The notes under the pieces are model-generated. The model was given only the letters and a program-made list of their open reading frames with translations, had not been told where the DNA came from and did not search any database. The position numbers were made by a program, and so were the translations under genes. Shown here piece after piece: positions 54,637 to 64,000 of a stretch of 64,000 bases of DNA; the first letter of the stretch is position 1; each line of letters starts with the position of its first letter. This stretch comes from Luteibacter flocculans (GTDB taxonomy: Bacteria > Pseudomonadota > Gammaproteobacteria > Xanthomonadales > Rhodanobacteraceae), in the NCBI RefSeq assembly GCF_023612255.1, contig NZ_CP063231.1:3144001-3208000 (forward strand). The letters run 5' to 3'.

Positions 54637-55335
54637 CTAAAGACCCTGGGCCTTGCCCTGCTCCACCAGCGTGAGCGCAACCTTGTCGCGCAGGTATACC
54701 GGCAAGGCCAGTTCGGGGGCGACCGCGTCACCGTCGCGAAACCGGCGCACGGCCAGTTCCGCCACGTGTCTTGCCTGCGGGTAACGCGCGCCTTCGGCGG
54801 AACGGATCGGTGCCGCGATGCGTTGGCGAAGCGCATCCTCGTACGTGGTCCAACCCGTGCCGACCACATGCCACGCCGACACGTCGGGCAGCACCAGTGC
54901 AGCCGCCGTATCCACGCGTTCGCGGTCGAGCAACGCCACGCTCCCGTCGTCCTCCCGGCGCCATGCGGCGACGTAGATCTCGCCCATCCGCGCGTCGATC
55001 ACCGAAAGCACCGCCGCGTCGTCCTCGGGCGCTTCCAACGCCAGCGCCTGCAACGACGACACCGTGACCACGGGCACGTCCAGCGCCATGGCCATGCCCT
55101 GCGCGAGCGACACCCCAAGGCGCACGCCGGTGAAGGCACCAGGACCGCGGCCGACCGCAATGCCGTCGAGCGCCGTGCGGCTCAGCCCCGCCTCGGCGAG
55201 CAAGGCATCGGCCATCGGCAGCACCAGCTCTGCATGCCGGCGCGGCGCGACCTCGCTGCGTTCGATCACCTCGTCGCCGTGGACGAGGGCGACCGAACAG
55301 GCTTCGGTGGAGGTTTCGATGGCGAGAAAATTCAT
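54637..55335 (-). CDS. tsaB: tRNA threonylcarbamoyladenosine biosynthesis protein TsaB
   Basis: Encodes 232 residues (E. coli 231). ASKHA-fold partner of TsaD and TsaE in t6A37 tRNA modification. Motifs: FLAIETSTEACSVAL, RRHAELVLPMADALLAEAG, GIAVGRGPGAFTGVRLGVSLAQGMA, VIDARMGEIYVA. The ATG overlaps the creD stop by ATGA. Confidence 0.95.
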   Translation of the reverse strand: MNFLAIETSTEACSVALVHGDEVIERSEVAPRRHAELVLPMADALLAEAGLSRTALDGIAVGRGPGAFTGVRLGVSLAQGMAMALDVPVVTVSSLQALALEAPEDDAAVLSVIDARMGEIYVAAWRREDDGSVALLDRERVDTAAALVLPDVSAWHVVGTGWTTYEDALRQRIAAPIRSAEGARYPQARHVAELAVRRFRDGDAVAPELALPVYLRDKVALTLVEQGKAQGL

Positions 55336-56702
55336 GGCGTGTCCAACGGGGCAAGGGGCGGCGCCGTATGCGCGTACCAGTCGATCCGGCGGGTCAGGTA
55401 CATCAGCAATGCGATCACCCCGACCAGGACCGCCGAGCCGATCAGCAACGCGTACTGCTCCGCGCCGATGAGGCCATACAGTATGGCGTAAACCAGGGCG
55501 ATGACGCCGCCGAGGACCAGTCCGGCCCGGCGCGCACGCAGCGCTGCCATCGCGTAGCCACCCACGATCAGCACCACCGTCGCCGCCGCGACTGCATAGG
55601 CGGGGCCGAAGCCGATCTGTTCGGACAGCGCGAGCAGAAGCACGTAGAAACTCGCCATGGCGGCACCGACGAGCAGGTACTGGACCGGATGCAGGCGCAG
55701 GCCCTTCAGGACTTCGAACAGGAAGAACGCCACGAAGGTCAGCGCGATGAACAGCAGCCCGTATTTGCCGGCGCGATCGTTCTGCTGGTAGACGCCGCCT
55801 GCCTGGTAGAGCTTCACGCCGACCGCGGACGGCTCCAGCCGCGAGGCGACGTCGCCGTCGTTCGCATCCCAGTGCTGTCCATAGGGACGATTGAGGTCGA
55901 GCACCTGCCAGGACGCGTCAAAGCCCCGCGCATCGACACGATGCGTACCGGGGAGCAGCGCCCCCGTGAAGCTCGGATCGGGCCATGGCGCGCGGAGGCG
56001 CATGGTGTTAGTGCGTGCCATGGGCAGCACGGAGAACGATTCGGTGCCCGCGATGCGCAGGGTCATGGCGAAGTCCACGGGCGTCTCGCGCTCCGGATCG
56101 ATCTGTATGGGCGTAGCGAGCACCGTGTACGGCCCCATGCGGGCGGCTGACGATGAGAGCCGCGCATCGTGCCCGTCGATGGTCACGGAGGTGATGCCCT
56201 GCAGGCCTCGGGTATCGGCAATCAACAGGCGAAGCTCCGCCTTGCCGGGACTCCAACTGGCTGTCGAATCCGCCGCGAAACGACGCACGTCGCTCGGGAG
56301 AAGTCGTCCGCGCAACGTCACCTCGCCCGTGTACACCGGCACTTCGTACATGCCGGCATGGCGACGCTCGACGACCAGGTCCGCCACCGTAGTCAACTCA
56401 TCGGCCAGCACGATCTCCGTGCCATCACGCACGCTGACGACCTTGCCGTCGCTGCCGCGCATGTCCTGACGCGTGGGCACGGCGAGCACGAAGCCGCCGA
56501 TCGTCTGCGGGCCACCCCACCCTTCCGCCACGCGAACCGAGGCGGCATCGCGCATGGCCTGCCGCTCGCGCACGAGGCCATCCGCCTGCGACAAGGGAAT
56601 GAGCATGATCAAGGCCAGCAAGGCGACGCCGAGCACCTTCGCCGTGATCGATTGTGTCCAGCGGAACATGGGATTTCCGCGGTCCTGCGTCGTGCGTGTC
56701 AT
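55332..56702 (-). CDS. creD: Inner membrane protein CreD
   Basis: Encodes 456 residues (E. coli 450). CreD is induced by the CreBC system and affects envelope and colicin/beta-lactam phenotypes. One N-terminal helix (about 25-42), a large periplasmic beta domain (about 50-320) and five or six C-terminal helices (about 325-435). AGAGGA precedes the ATG. Motif LFIALTFVAFFLFEVLKGLRLHPVQYLLVGAAMASFYVLLLALSEQIGF is diagnostic. CreBC are not in the window. Operon with tsaB downstream. Confidence 0.93.
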   Translation of the reverse strand: MTRTTQDRGNPMFRWTQSITAKVLGVALLALIMLIPLSQADGLVRERQAMRDAASVRVAEGWGGPQTIGGFVLAVPTRQDMRGSDGKVVSVRDGTEIVLADELTTVADLVVERRHAGMYEVPVYTGEVTLRGRLLPSDVRRFAADSTASWSPGKAELRLLIADTRGLQGITSVTIDGHDARLSSSAARMGPYTVLATPIQIDPERETPVDFAMTLRIAGTESFSVLPMARTNTMRLRAPWPDPSFTGALLPGTHRVDARGFDASWQVLDLNRPYGQHWDANDGDVASRLEPSAVGVKLYQAGGVYQQNDRAGKYGLLFIALTFVAFFLFEVLKGLRLHPVQYLLVGAAMASFYVLLLALSEQIGFGPAYAVAAATVVLIVGGYAMAALRARRAGLVLGGVIALVYAILYGLIGAEQYALLIGSAVLVGVIALLMYLTRRIDWYAHTAPPLAPLDTP

Positions 56703-56937
56703 GGCGTTCCTCTCGCTACGGTGATGCCGAGATGGTCAACCGCAAAAAAGTGCGAGGGCGGGTCGGATTCTGGCGCGCTCCGGGCAAGCCCTGGCGGAAG
56801 CCGGCCCGCGGGCTAGGCCGAGGACACGTGGCGTTACATCCCGACGTGGCATCTAAATCGGGCTCAAGAGTGAGAGTGTTCTCATGACGTGCGGCGGCAT
56901 TCCATGGAGCATTCGCCGCAACCCTCACGAGGACAGC

Positions 56938-57336
56938 ATGATGCTACCCGTCCAGCTAGCGATGCCCCTGGCCCTGATGGTCGGTGCCGCCATCGCCGCC
57001 ACGACCTCTCCCTCGCGCCATGGCGACTGGGAAGCCGACACGGGCCCAGGTGATGGTCCGAACAGCGACCGCGCTACCGACAGGCACGGCGACATGCGCA
57101 TGCTGCGCCTGTCGCTGCAACCGGGTGCATCGTTGCCCTGGCGTCGCGACGCCATACCGGGCACAGGCTACGTGCTCGAGGGGGAACTGCACGTGCGGAC
57201 GTCCGGCACGGCGAAGGTCATGCGTACCGGCGACTGTCTTTTACCGAGCATGGCAGCGGAGGGCAGCACCGTGGCCGGCCCGCAGGGGGCGACGGTGCTG
57301 GTGTTCTACGCGGAACGCCACGCCACGCGAAGCTGA
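56938..57336 (+). CDS. Secreted cupin-domain protein
   Basis: Encodes 132 residues. Signal peptide about 1-22 (MMLPVQLAMPLALMVGAAIAA), then a single cupin barrel: LRLSLQPGASLPWRRDAIPGTGYVLEGELHVRTSGTAKVMRTGDCLL...GATVLVFYAE. The usual cupin metal His residues are replaced (PWRRDAI where H-x-H is common), so it may not bind metal. GAGGA lies 5-8 bases before two adjacent ATGs. Short convergent spacing (21 bases) to the helicase gene. Confidence 0.65.
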   Translation: MMLPVQLAMPLALMVGAAIAATTSPSRHGDWEADTGPGDGPNSDRATDRHGDMRMLRLSLQPGASLPWRRDAIPGTGYVLEGELHVRTSGTAKVMRTGDCLLPSMAAEGSTVAGPQGATVLVFYAERHATRS

Positions 57337-57357
57337 TCCACCAACCCTGCCGCGACG

Positions 57358-59286
57358 CTAGGACGAGGGAGCGGCAGCGTCCCTGAAGAAGGCGACGACC
57401 TCGGCCAGATCCCGCGTGCGCGGCATCGGCGGCAGGCTGGCGAGGAACAGGCGGCCATACCCCTTGGTGCTGAGGCGCGGATCGCACAGCACCAGCACGC
57501 CGCGATCGTGCACGTCGCGGATAAGGCGCCCGGCGCCCTGCTTGAGCGCAATCACCGCCGTGGGCACCTGCCAGCCCATGAACGGATTGATCCCGGCTTC
57601 TTCCAGGGCCTCCAGCCGCGCCTGCAACACGGGATCGTCCGGCATGGCGAAGGGCAGCTTGTCGATCACCACCACGCTCAACGCCTCGCCGGCCACGTCC
57701 ACGCCCTCCCAGAAACTGGCCGCGCCCAGCAGCACACCGCGGCCACTGGCACGGAATGCCTCTAGCAGGCGATGGCGCGGCGCCGAGCCTTGCACGAACA
57801 GCGGCCACGGCACGCGGCCTTCCAACTGCTCGGCGGCCCGGCGCAACGCACGATGCGACGTGAACAGCAGGAAGGCCCGGCCGTCGGACGCATCGAGTAC
57901 CGGGCGGATGGCGTCGATCACCTTGTCGGTGTAGTCGCGAGCCGCAGGATCGGGCAGGCCCTGCGGCAGATACGCCAGCGCCTGATGCTGGTAATCGAAC
58001 GGGCTTTCCACATGCAGCGTGTGCGGATCTTCCAGCCCCAGTTGCCGAGCGAAGTGCCCGAAATCGCCCGCTATCGAGAGCGTGGCGGAGGTATGGATCC
58101 ACGCGGCATCGGTGGACATCCGCATCGCTCGCAGTGGCGACGCGAGATCCAGCGGCGTGGCGTGCAGCGCGAAGCCCTTGGGCCAGGTCTCGTACCAGCG
58201 AACGTCGCTCGCCGAGTGTTCCTCGGCAATGCGGTCCAGGCGCAGGCTCAGCATCTGTGCGCGTTCGTAAACGTTGGCCAGTCCTCGCGAGCGCTCTCCC
58301 AGAGAGGCCAGAAGATCGGCGGTGGCGGCCATGACGTCGCGCAGTTCGGTCAGCAGCTCGCGCGCCGACGTATCGCGATCCAGCGCGCCGAACGGGCCGC
58401 GTGGCGGCAAGGGATCGATCGCCAGGCGCAACCGTTTCACCAGATCCTGAATGACCTCGACCGGTTCCAACAGCTGGCTGGTGGCGCCGGTGACGCCCTG
58501 CCCTTCGGCCAGCGCGTCATGGCCCAGGTCCACGAGTTGGCGCGAGCTGACGCTCTGCGAGAAGAACTGTCCGGCCAGCTCGGGAATCTGATGGGCCTCG
58601 TCGAGGATGAAGGCGTCGGCACCGGGCAGGATTTCCCCGAAGCCCTCCTGCTTGAGCGCGAGATCCGCCATGAGCAGGTGGTGATTCACGACCACGAGAT
58701 CCGCTTCCATGGCCTCGCGGCGCGCCTTCACGACATGGCAGTCCTCGAAGAACGGGCACTCGGAACCCAGGCAGTTCTCCGGCGTGGAGGTCACCCGCGG
58801 CCATACGGGGGAATCTTCGGGAATGTCCGCCATTTCCATGCGATCGCCACGCCGCGTGCGCGCCGACCAGGCACGGATGGCGGAGAGCTGCGACACCAGC
58901 TGCCTGTCCGCGTTACCTTCGCGCACGGCCTGGTCCAGGCGATAAAGGCACAGGTAATTGGAGCGCCCCTTGAGCAGGCTGAGACGCGCCCGGCTGCCGA
59001 GCACGGCGTGCACGCGCGGGAGATCGCGGAAGAACAGCTGGTCCTGCAGCGCCTTGGTGCCGGTGGAAACGATGACCTTGCGCCCCGACATCAAGGCGGG
59101 AACGAGATAGGCGAAGGTCTTTCCGGTTCCGGTACCGGCCTCCGCGATCAGCACGTCGCGCTCGGCGATGGCGTCGGCCACCGCGGAGGCCATGCGCTGC
59201 TGGGCTTCGCGAGGCGCGAAACCGGGCACTTCGCGGGCGAATGGGCCCTCCGCGCCGAGGATCGCGGCCACTTCGAGTTCAGTCAT
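57358..59286 (-). CDS. yoaA: YoaA/DinG-type iron-sulfur DNA helicase
   Basis: Encodes 642 residues (E. coli YoaA 636). XPD-like superfamily 2 5'-3' helicase: Walker [11 protein letters not shown] (Lys56), four-Cys Fe-S motif ([19 protein letters not shown]), DEAH box in [11 protein letters not shown], motif SATL and late [10 protein letters not shown]...QGAGRLIRD. In E. coli YoaA acts with DNA polymerase chi (HolC) in repairing stalled forks; holC lies 3 kb away here. The start [10 protein letters not shown] is preferred over a longer ORF that would run into valS. Divergent from valS by 76 bases. Confidence 0.92.
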   Translation of the reverse strand: MTELEVAAILGAEGPFAREVPGFAPREAQQRMASAVADAIAERDVLIAEAGTGTGKTFAYLVPALMSGRKVIVSTGTKALQDQLFFRDLPRVHAVLGSRARLSLLKGRSNYLCLYRLDQAVREGNADRQLVSQLSAIRAWSARTRRGDRMEMADIPEDSPVWPRVTSTPENCLGSECPFFEDCHVVKARREAMEADLVVVNHHLLMADLALKQEGFGEILPGADAFILDEAHQIPELAGQFFSQSVSSRQLVDLGHDALAEGQGVTGATSQLLEPVEVIQDLVKRLRLAIDPLPPRGPFGALDRDTSARELLTELRDVMAATADLLASLGERSRGLANVYERAQMLSLRLDRIAEEHSASDVRWYETWPKGFALHATPLDLASPLRAMRMSTDAAWIHTSATLSIAGDFGHFARQLGLEDPHTLHVESPFDYQHQALAYLPQGLPDPAARDYTDKVIDAIRPVLDASDGRAFLLFTSHRALRRAAEQLEGRVPWPLFVQGSAPRHRLLEAFRASGRGVLLGAASFWEGVDVAGEALSVVVIDKLPFAMPDDPVLQARLEALEEAGINPFMGWQVPTAVIALKQGAGRLIRDVHDRGVLVLCDPRLSTKGYGRLFLASLPPMPRTRDLAEVVAFFRDAAAPSS

Positions 59287-59301
59287 CCGCCAAGTATCGC
59301 C

Positions 59302-59307
59302 TACAAT
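59302..59307 (+). promoter_or_regulatory. Possible -10 box for valS
   Basis: TACAAT 55 bases upstream of the valS ATG. The corresponding -35 (TCAGTC, 17 bases up) is poor. Confidence 0.4.
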
Positions 59308-59362
59308 GGCGGTCTTTACGCCTGCCAAAGCGCGCCCGATGGCGCGAGCCGAGAGCCTACGC

Positions 59363-62116
59363 ATGGACAAGAGTTTCGAGCCCAGCCAGATCGAGTCGAA
59401 GTGGTACGCCCACTGGGAAGCCAATGGCTATTTCAAGCCGTCCGGCAAGGGCACGCCGTACACGATCATGCTGCCGCCGCCGAACGTGACGGGCACCCTG
59501 CACATGGGCCATGCGTTCCAGCACACGATCATGGACACGCTGGTCCGCTACCACCGCATGCGCGGCTTCGACACGCTCTGGCAGCTCGGCACCGACCACG
59601 CCGGCATCGCGACGGAAATGGTCGTTACGCGCCAGCTCAACGCCGAAGGCAGGCAGCGCGCCGATCTCGACCGCGACGCCTTCATCTCACGCGTGTGGGA
59701 ATGGAAGAAGGAATCCGGCGGCACGATCGGTCGCCAGATGCGCCGCATGGGCGTGTCCGGCGACTGGAGTCGCGAGGTCTTCACGATGGATGAAGGCCCG
59801 TCGAAGGCCGTCGTCGAAACCTTCGTGCGCCTGCACGAGGAAGGCCTCATCTATCGCGGCCAGAAACTGGTCAACTGGGACCCGGTGCTGAAGACCGCGA
59901 TTTCCGATCTCGAAGTGGTCAGCGAGGAGGAAGACGGTTCGCTCTGGTCCATTCGCTACCCGCTCGCGGACGGCACCGGCGAGCTTGTCGTCGCCACCAC
60001 GCGCCCGGAAACCATGCTGGGTGACGTGGCCGTCGCCGTGCATCCGGAAGACGAACGCTACGCGCACCTGATCGGTCGCATGCTCGCGCTGCCGCTGTCC
60101 AACCGCCAGATCCCGATCATCGCCGACGACTACGTCGAGAAGGAGTTCGGCACCGGCTGCGTGAAGATCACGCCTGCGCACGACTTCAACGATTACGCGA
60201 TCGGCCAGCGTCATGGCCTGCCGATGATCAACATCCTCACGGACGACGCAAAGATCAACGACGCGGCGCCGGAGAAATACCGCGGCATGGATCGTTACGT
60301 CGCGCGCAAGGCGGTGCTTGCCGATCTCGAGGAGGCGGGCCTGCTGGTCGAGACGAAGAAGCACAAGCTGCAGGTTCCGCGTGGCGATCGCACCGGCGAG
60401 ATCATCGAGCCTTACCTGACCTGGCAGTGGTTCGTGAAGATGGACACGCTCGCCGCCCGCGGCCTCGAACTGGTCGAGCAGGGCCACGTGCGCTTCGTGC
60501 CCGAGAACTGGATCAACACGTATCGTCACTGGCTCGGCAACATCCAGGACTGGTGCATCAGCCGCCAGCTCACCTGGGGTCACCAGATTCCCGCGTGGTA
60601 CACCGACAGCGGCGAGATCGTCGTGGCTCGCAGCGAGGCCGAGGCAAAGGCCCAGGCAGCCGCGCAGGGTTACAACGGTGCGCTGCGTCGCGATGCCGAC
60701 GTGCTGGAAACGTGGTTCTCGTCGGCGCTTTGGAGCCACTCCACCCTCGGCTGGCCCGATCCGCAGGCGCAGGCCGAGCGCGGCTTCGACCGCTACCTGC
60801 CGACGAACGTGCTGGTCACCGGATTCGACATCATCTTCTTCTGGGTCGCCCGGATGATCATGATGACCGACCACTTCACCGGCGAGGTGCCGTTCAAGGA
60901 CGTCTACGTCACGGGCCTGATCCGCGACAAGGACGGACAGAAGATGTCCAAGTCCAAGGGCAACGTGCTCGATCCGCTCGATCTCATCGATGGCATCGAT
61001 CTCGACGACCTGCTCGCCAAGCGCACCCGCGGGCTGATGCAGCCGAAGATGGCGGAGAAGATCGAAAAGGCCACGCGCAAGGAATTCGCCGACGGCATTC
61101 CGGCCTTCGGTGCCGATGCGCTGCGCTTCACCTTTGCCTCGCTCGCCACCCATGGCCGCGACATCAAGTTCGACCTGGAGCGCTGCGGCGGCTACAAGGC
61201 GTTCGTCAACAAGCTCTGGAACGCGTCGCGCTTCGTGCTGATGAACCTCGGCGACGGCGCCGTGACGCCCATGGCACCGGCCACGGAAGCCGAGCGCTGG
61301 ATCCTCACCCGTCTCGGCGAGACGCTGGCAACGGTGAAGGAGCAGCTCGCGCTGTACCGTTTCGATCTCGTGGCGCAGGCGCTGTACGAGTTCACCTGGA
61401 ACGAGTTCTGCGACTGGTTCCTCGAACTGTCGAAGCCCGCGCTGCAGGGCAGTGACGCGCAGGCCGTGGCGTCCACCCGTTACACACTCGTCCACGTGCT
61501 TGAAACGCTGCTGCGCGCGCTGCATCCGCTCGTGCCCTTCGTGACCGAAGAGATCTGGCAGCACGTGCGGCCGCTGCTCGGCATCGACGGCGACACGATC
61601 ATGCTGCGCCCCTACCCCGAAGCCTCCGACGTCACCGCCGACGCTGCGGCCACAGCGGAGATCGAATGGGTCAAGGACGTGCTGACCGGCGTGCGCCGTA
61701 TCCGCGCCGAGATGAACATCGCTCCGGGCAAGACCATTCCGCTGCTGCTCGCCGACGGCGATGCGGCAGATCGCGCACGGGCCGAGAAGTTCGCCGCGCA
61801 GATCGCCTTCCTGGGTCGTGTCGAGTCCCCCGCCTGGGTGGGCGCCGATGAACCCGCCGCCGCGGTTGCCGTCGTCGGCGGCATGCGTGTGCTGATCCCC
61901 CTCGAAGGGCTGATCGACGTCACGGCGGAAAAGGCGCGCCTCGCGAAGGAAATCGCCCGCGTGGAAGGCGAGGTTCGCAAGTGCGAAGCCAAGCTCGGCA
62001 ACGCCAACTTCGTGGCGAACGCACCGGCCGAGGTGGTGGAGCAGGAACGCCAGCGCATCGCGGACTGGACCCGTCAGGCGGATGCCATGCGCGAGCAGGC
62101 TCGCAAGCTGGGCTAA
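59363..62116 (+). CDS. valS: Valyl-tRNA synthetase
   Basis: Encodes 917 residues. Class I synthetase: [15 protein letters not shown] (HIGH-type) near 38-50, editing domain ([23 protein letters not shown]), KMSKSKGN in [18 protein letters not shown], anticodon-binding helices and a C-terminal coiled-coil (about 855-917). Full family domains are present. The [17 protein letters not shown] is the normal start. It is convergent with holC; in E. coli valS follows holC in the same direction. Confidence 0.97.
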   Translation: MDKSFEPSQIESKWYAHWEANGYFKPSGKGTPYTIMLPPPNVTGTLHMGHAFQHTIMDTLVRYHRMRGFDTLWQLGTDHAGIATEMVVTRQLNAEGRQRADLDRDAFISRVWEWKKESGGTIGRQMRRMGVSGDWSREVFTMDEGPSKAVVETFVRLHEEGLIYRGQKLVNWDPVLKTAISDLEVVSEEEDGSLWSIRYPLADGTGELVVATTRPETMLGDVAVAVHPEDERYAHLIGRMLALPLSNRQIPIIADDYVEKEFGTGCVKITPAHDFNDYAIGQRHGLPMINILTDDAKINDAAPEKYRGMDRYVARKAVLADLEEAGLLVETKKHKLQVPRGDRTGEIIEPYLTWQWFVKMDTLAARGLELVEQGHVRFVPENWINTYRHWLGNIQDWCISRQLTWGHQIPAWYTDSGEIVVARSEAEAKAQAAAQGYNGALRRDADVLETWFSSALWSHSTLGWPDPQAQAERGFDRYLPTNVLVTGFDIIFFWVARMIMMTDHFTGEVPFKDVYVTGLIRDKDGQKMSKSKGNVLDPLDLIDGIDLDDLLAKRTRGLMQPKMAEKIEKATRKEFADGIPAFGADALRFTFASLATHGRDIKFDLERCGGYKAFVNKLWNASRFVLMNLGDGAVTPMAPATEAERWILTRLGETLATVKEQLALYRFDLVAQALYEFTWNEFCDWFLELSKPALQGSDAQAVASTRYTLVHVLETLLRALHPLVPFVTEEIWQHVRPLLGIDGDTIMLRPYPEASDVTADAAATAEIEWVKDVLTGVRRIRAEMNIAPGKTIPLLLADGDAADRARAEKFAAQIAFLGRVESPAWVGADEPAAAVAVVGGMRVLIPLEGLIDVTAEKARLAKEIARVEGEVRKCEAKLGNANFVANAPAEVVEQERQRIADWTRQADAMREQARKLG

Positions 62117-62124
62117 GGACGCTT

Positions 62125-62200
62125 GGTGGGAACCGCTTCAGCGGCGATGAGGTCCTTGCGGCCAGCTCGCCCGCTGTCGCAGGATCGCCGCTGAAGTGGA
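62125..62200. repeat. Inverted repeat just after valS
   Basis: GGTGGGAACCGCTTCAGCGG at 62125 pairs with ATCGCCGCTGAAGTGG at 62184-62199, so a stem around CCGCTTCAGCGGCGAT. Related to, but different from, the GGTGGGAGCCA units 30 bases away; resembles REPs seen in pseudomonads. Confidence 0.7.
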
Positions 62201-62228
62201 AGAAGGTGCGGCCCGCCTGGCATCTGCT

Positions 62229-62313
62229 GGTGGGAGCCATCCTGATGGCGATGGGGGCCTGCCTCACTCCTACACCGCTCCGTTGGCTTTTCGCCACCAG
62301 GGTGGCTCCCACC
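62229..62313. repeat. REP-like palindromic repeat pair D between convergent genes
   Basis: Inverted units 62229-62251 and 62291-62313 of the GGTGGGAGCCA...TGGCGA family, between the convergent valS and holC stops, like pair B between parC and the Nudix gene. Confidence 0.9.
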
Positions 62314-62324
62314 AACGGCACCGC

Positions 62325-62747
62325 TCACATGTCGTGCTTGGTGACCTCGAAGCCCAGTTTCTTGTACTGAGTCCAGCGGACGCGGGAGCCGTCGCGCTCC
62401 GCCGGGTCGGCTGCGACCACTTCGAGCACGCGATCGAAATGCCCCGGCGCGCAGGTGTCGCGCAGGTTGATCACCAGCGGACGATCCGGCGTGTCGACAC
62501 CGGGAGGCACGATGAGGACCGCGCAGATCGCGTCGTCCTCGTCGCCCGCCAGTTGGTGCGGCACGTAGACGTCCTCGCCCAGATCCCACAGGCGCTCGTC
62601 GATGGCTTCGGCCTGTTCGAAGTCGCGCGTGAGGATCAGCGTGGGCTGCTGCGCGCCGACCGCTCGCTTGGCGAGTTCGCACACGAGCAGCAGCGGATCC
62701 TCGCGAAAACGCGGCTTGTCGATCAGGTAGAAGTCCGCGCGCGGCAT
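62325..62747 (-). CDS. holC: DNA polymerase III chi subunit
   Basis: Encodes 140 residues (E. coli 147). Links the clamp loader to SSB, and in E. coli is exclusive partner of YoaA. Motifs: RADFYLIDKP start, VCELAKRAVGAQQPTLILTRDFEQAEAIDERLWDLGEDVYVPHQLAGDEDD and VLIVPPGV near the end. Follows pepA by 10 bases, as in E. coli. Confidence 0.92.
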   Translation of the reverse strand: MPRADFYLIDKPRFREDPLLLVCELAKRAVGAQQPTLILTRDFEQAEAIDERLWDLGEDVYVPHQLAGDEDDAICAVLIVPPGVDTPDRPLVINLRDTCAPGHFDRVLEVVAADPAERDGSRVRWTQYKKLGFEVTKHDM

Positions 62748-62757
62748 GCCGAAGCGA

Positions 62758-64000
62758 TCAGCCGGCCGCGACGCGGTCGAGCAGCCACTGGGTCAGCAGC
62801 GGCACCGGGCGGCCGGTGGCCATGCCCTTGCGCCCCTCGTCCCACGCCGTACCCGCGATGTCGAGATGCGCCCAGCGGCGCCCCTCGGTGAAGCGGGCGA
62901 GGAAGCAGCCAGCCGTGATGGCACCGGCGTACTTGCCGCCGATATTCGCCACGTCGGCAAAGGTGGACTCTAGCTGGCTCTGGTAGTCGTCCCACAGCGG
63001 CAGGCGCCATGCACGATCGAGCGTGGCCTCGCCGGCGGCGAGCAACTCGGCCGACAGGGTCTCGTCCTTGGTCATGAGGCCGCTGGCATGCTTGCCCAGG
63101 GCGACGACGCAGGCGCCGGTCAGGGTGGCGGCGTCGATGAGGGTGTGCGGATCGAAGCGCTTGCCCGTGTAGGTCAGCGCATCGCAAAGGATGAGGCGGC
63201 CTTCGGCGTCGGTGTTCAGCACCTCGATCGTGATGCCGGCGAGGCTCGTGAGCACGTCGCCCGGACGGTAGGACGCGCCGTCGGGCATGTTCTCTACCGC
63301 GGGCACCACGCAGACCAGGTTCACCGGGAGGCGCAGCTTCACGGCGGCCACGAAGGCGCCGAGCACGCCCGCCGCACCGCACATGTCGAATTTCATTTCT
63401 TCCATGCCGGGGCCGGGCTTCAAGCTGATGCCACCGGTATCGAAGGTGATGCCCTTGCCGACGAAGGCATAAGGACGCTCGCCCTCCTTGCCACCGTTCC
63501 ACTGGAGGATGACCAGGCGCGGTGCGTTGGCGGAACCGCGGGCCACGGCAAGCAGCGAGCCGAAGCCTTCGCGCTCCATGTCGGCGCGATCCAGCGCCTC
63601 GTAGGTGACGCCTTCATGGGCTTCCGCGAAGGCGCGGGCCTGTTCGGCGATGTAGTCCGGATTGCAGATGTTCGGCGGCAGATTGCCCAGCTCGCGGGCA
63701 TAGCGCACGCCCTCGGCGATGGCACGCGCCTCGTTCAGGCCGGCTTCGCCCTCGGCGGGACCCACCAGGGTCAGGCTGGTCAGTTCCGGCTGGGCCTTGT
63801 CGCGCGGCTTCACCGTGGCGGTGTACCGATACGCGGCGTGGTCGGTCGCGAGGGCGGCCACACGCAGGCGCCACGCGGCGTCGCGCCCCGGAACGTCGAT
63901 TTCAGGCAGCCAGCTCACGGCCTCCGACACCGGCAGCCGGCCGATGGCGCGAGCCGCTTCCATCGCGACCCGCTGGTAGCGCGCGGCATCGAACGACTTC
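62758..64000 (-). CDS. pepA: Leucyl aminopeptidase (5' end beyond window)
   Basis: At least 413 codons visible; the N-terminus lies outside. M17 family dizinc aminopeptidase: the metal-binding [18 protein letters not shown] (catalytic Lys, Asp), [12 protein letters not shown], and the signature [16 protein letters not shown]. Also a DNA-binding regulator in E. coli (carAB, Xer recombination). Upstream of holC in a typical pepA-holC order. Confidence 0.95.
   Translation of the reverse strand, partial: KSFDAARYQRVAMEAARAIGRLPVSEAVSWLPEIDVPGRDAAWRLRVAALATDHAAYRYTATVKPRDKAQPELTSLTLVGPAEGEAGLNEARAIAEGVRYARELGNLPPNICNPDYIAEQARAFAEAHEGVTYEALDRADMEREGFGSLLAVARGSANAPRLVILQWNGGKEGERPYAFVGKGITFDTGGISLKPGPGMEEMKFDMCGAAGVLGAFVAAVKLRLPVNLVCVVPAVENMPDGASYRPGDVLTSLAGITIEVLNTDAEGRLILCDALTYTGKRFDPHTLIDAATLTGACVVALGKHASGLMTKDETLSAELLAAGEATLDRAWRLPLWDDYQSQLESTFADVANIGGKYAGAITAGCFLARFTEGRRWAHLDIAGTAWDEGRKGMATGRPVPLLTQWLLDRVAAG

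Overview
The window is GC-rich, densely packed bacterial chromosome from a gammaproteobacterium. I infer the order Lysobacterales (Xanthomonadales), most like Luteibacter, Dyella or Rhodanobacter. The main reasons are the map-glnD-dapD-yffB-dapE cluster beside rpsB-tsf-pyrH-frr-uppS-cdsA-dxr-rseP-bamA-lpxD-fabZ-lpxA-lpxB-rnhB, the MoaC/MoaB fusion, a DUF3606 protein and an alanine/lysine-rich HU protein. This placement rests on gene order and remembered protein similarity, not on a search. I saw no rRNA, tRNA, CRISPR array, prophage or intact insertion sequence.

Layout. 1-8.3 kb: small secreted or hypothetical proteins, an exonuclease/phosphatase-fold enzyme, a proline-iminopeptidase-like enzyme, parC, a Nudix hydrolase and a phosphodiester-glycosidase-like lipoprotein. 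8.3-12.5 kb: one 1382-residue gene with a signal peptide and a C-terminal glycosyltransferase domain carrying the UDP-sugar site of clostridial glucosylating toxins. 12.6-18.4 kb (minus strand): map, glnD, dapD, yffB, dapE, i.e. nitrogen sensing and lysine/peptidoglycan precursors. 18.8-33.2 kb (plus strand): translation factors, isoprenoid and phospholipid synthesis, outer-membrane assembly and lipid A synthesis, ending at rnhB. Immediately after rnhB lies a 289-bp element made of nested inverted repeats, and the expected dnaE is absent. 34-41.3 kb: molybdenum-cofactor genes (moaA, moaD, moaE, moaCB, moeA), xdhC-mocA, and a cytochrome b561 / Tat-exported molybdoenzyme pair. 41.4-45 kb: HU-like protein, BlaI repressor with M56 peptidase, HAD phosphatase. 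45-49.6 kb (minus strand): a five-gene redox operon (PepSY, DUF2271, DUF4198, ApbE, flavoreductase) behind a promoter overlapped by a Fur-box-like palindrome. 49.7-54.6 kb (plus strand): two-component system, esterase, two half-size DMT transporters and a DegT-family aminotransferase in a tight run. 54.6-64 kb: tsaB, creD, a cupin, a YoaA-type Fe-S helicase, valS, holC and a partial pepA.

How it fits together: most genes are housekeeping and coupled by ATGA- or GTGA-type overlaps. The accessory content worth attention is the glycosyltransferase toxin candidate, the iron-responsive redox operon, the structured element after rnhB, and a family of 23-nt intergenic palindromic repeats found at four sites.
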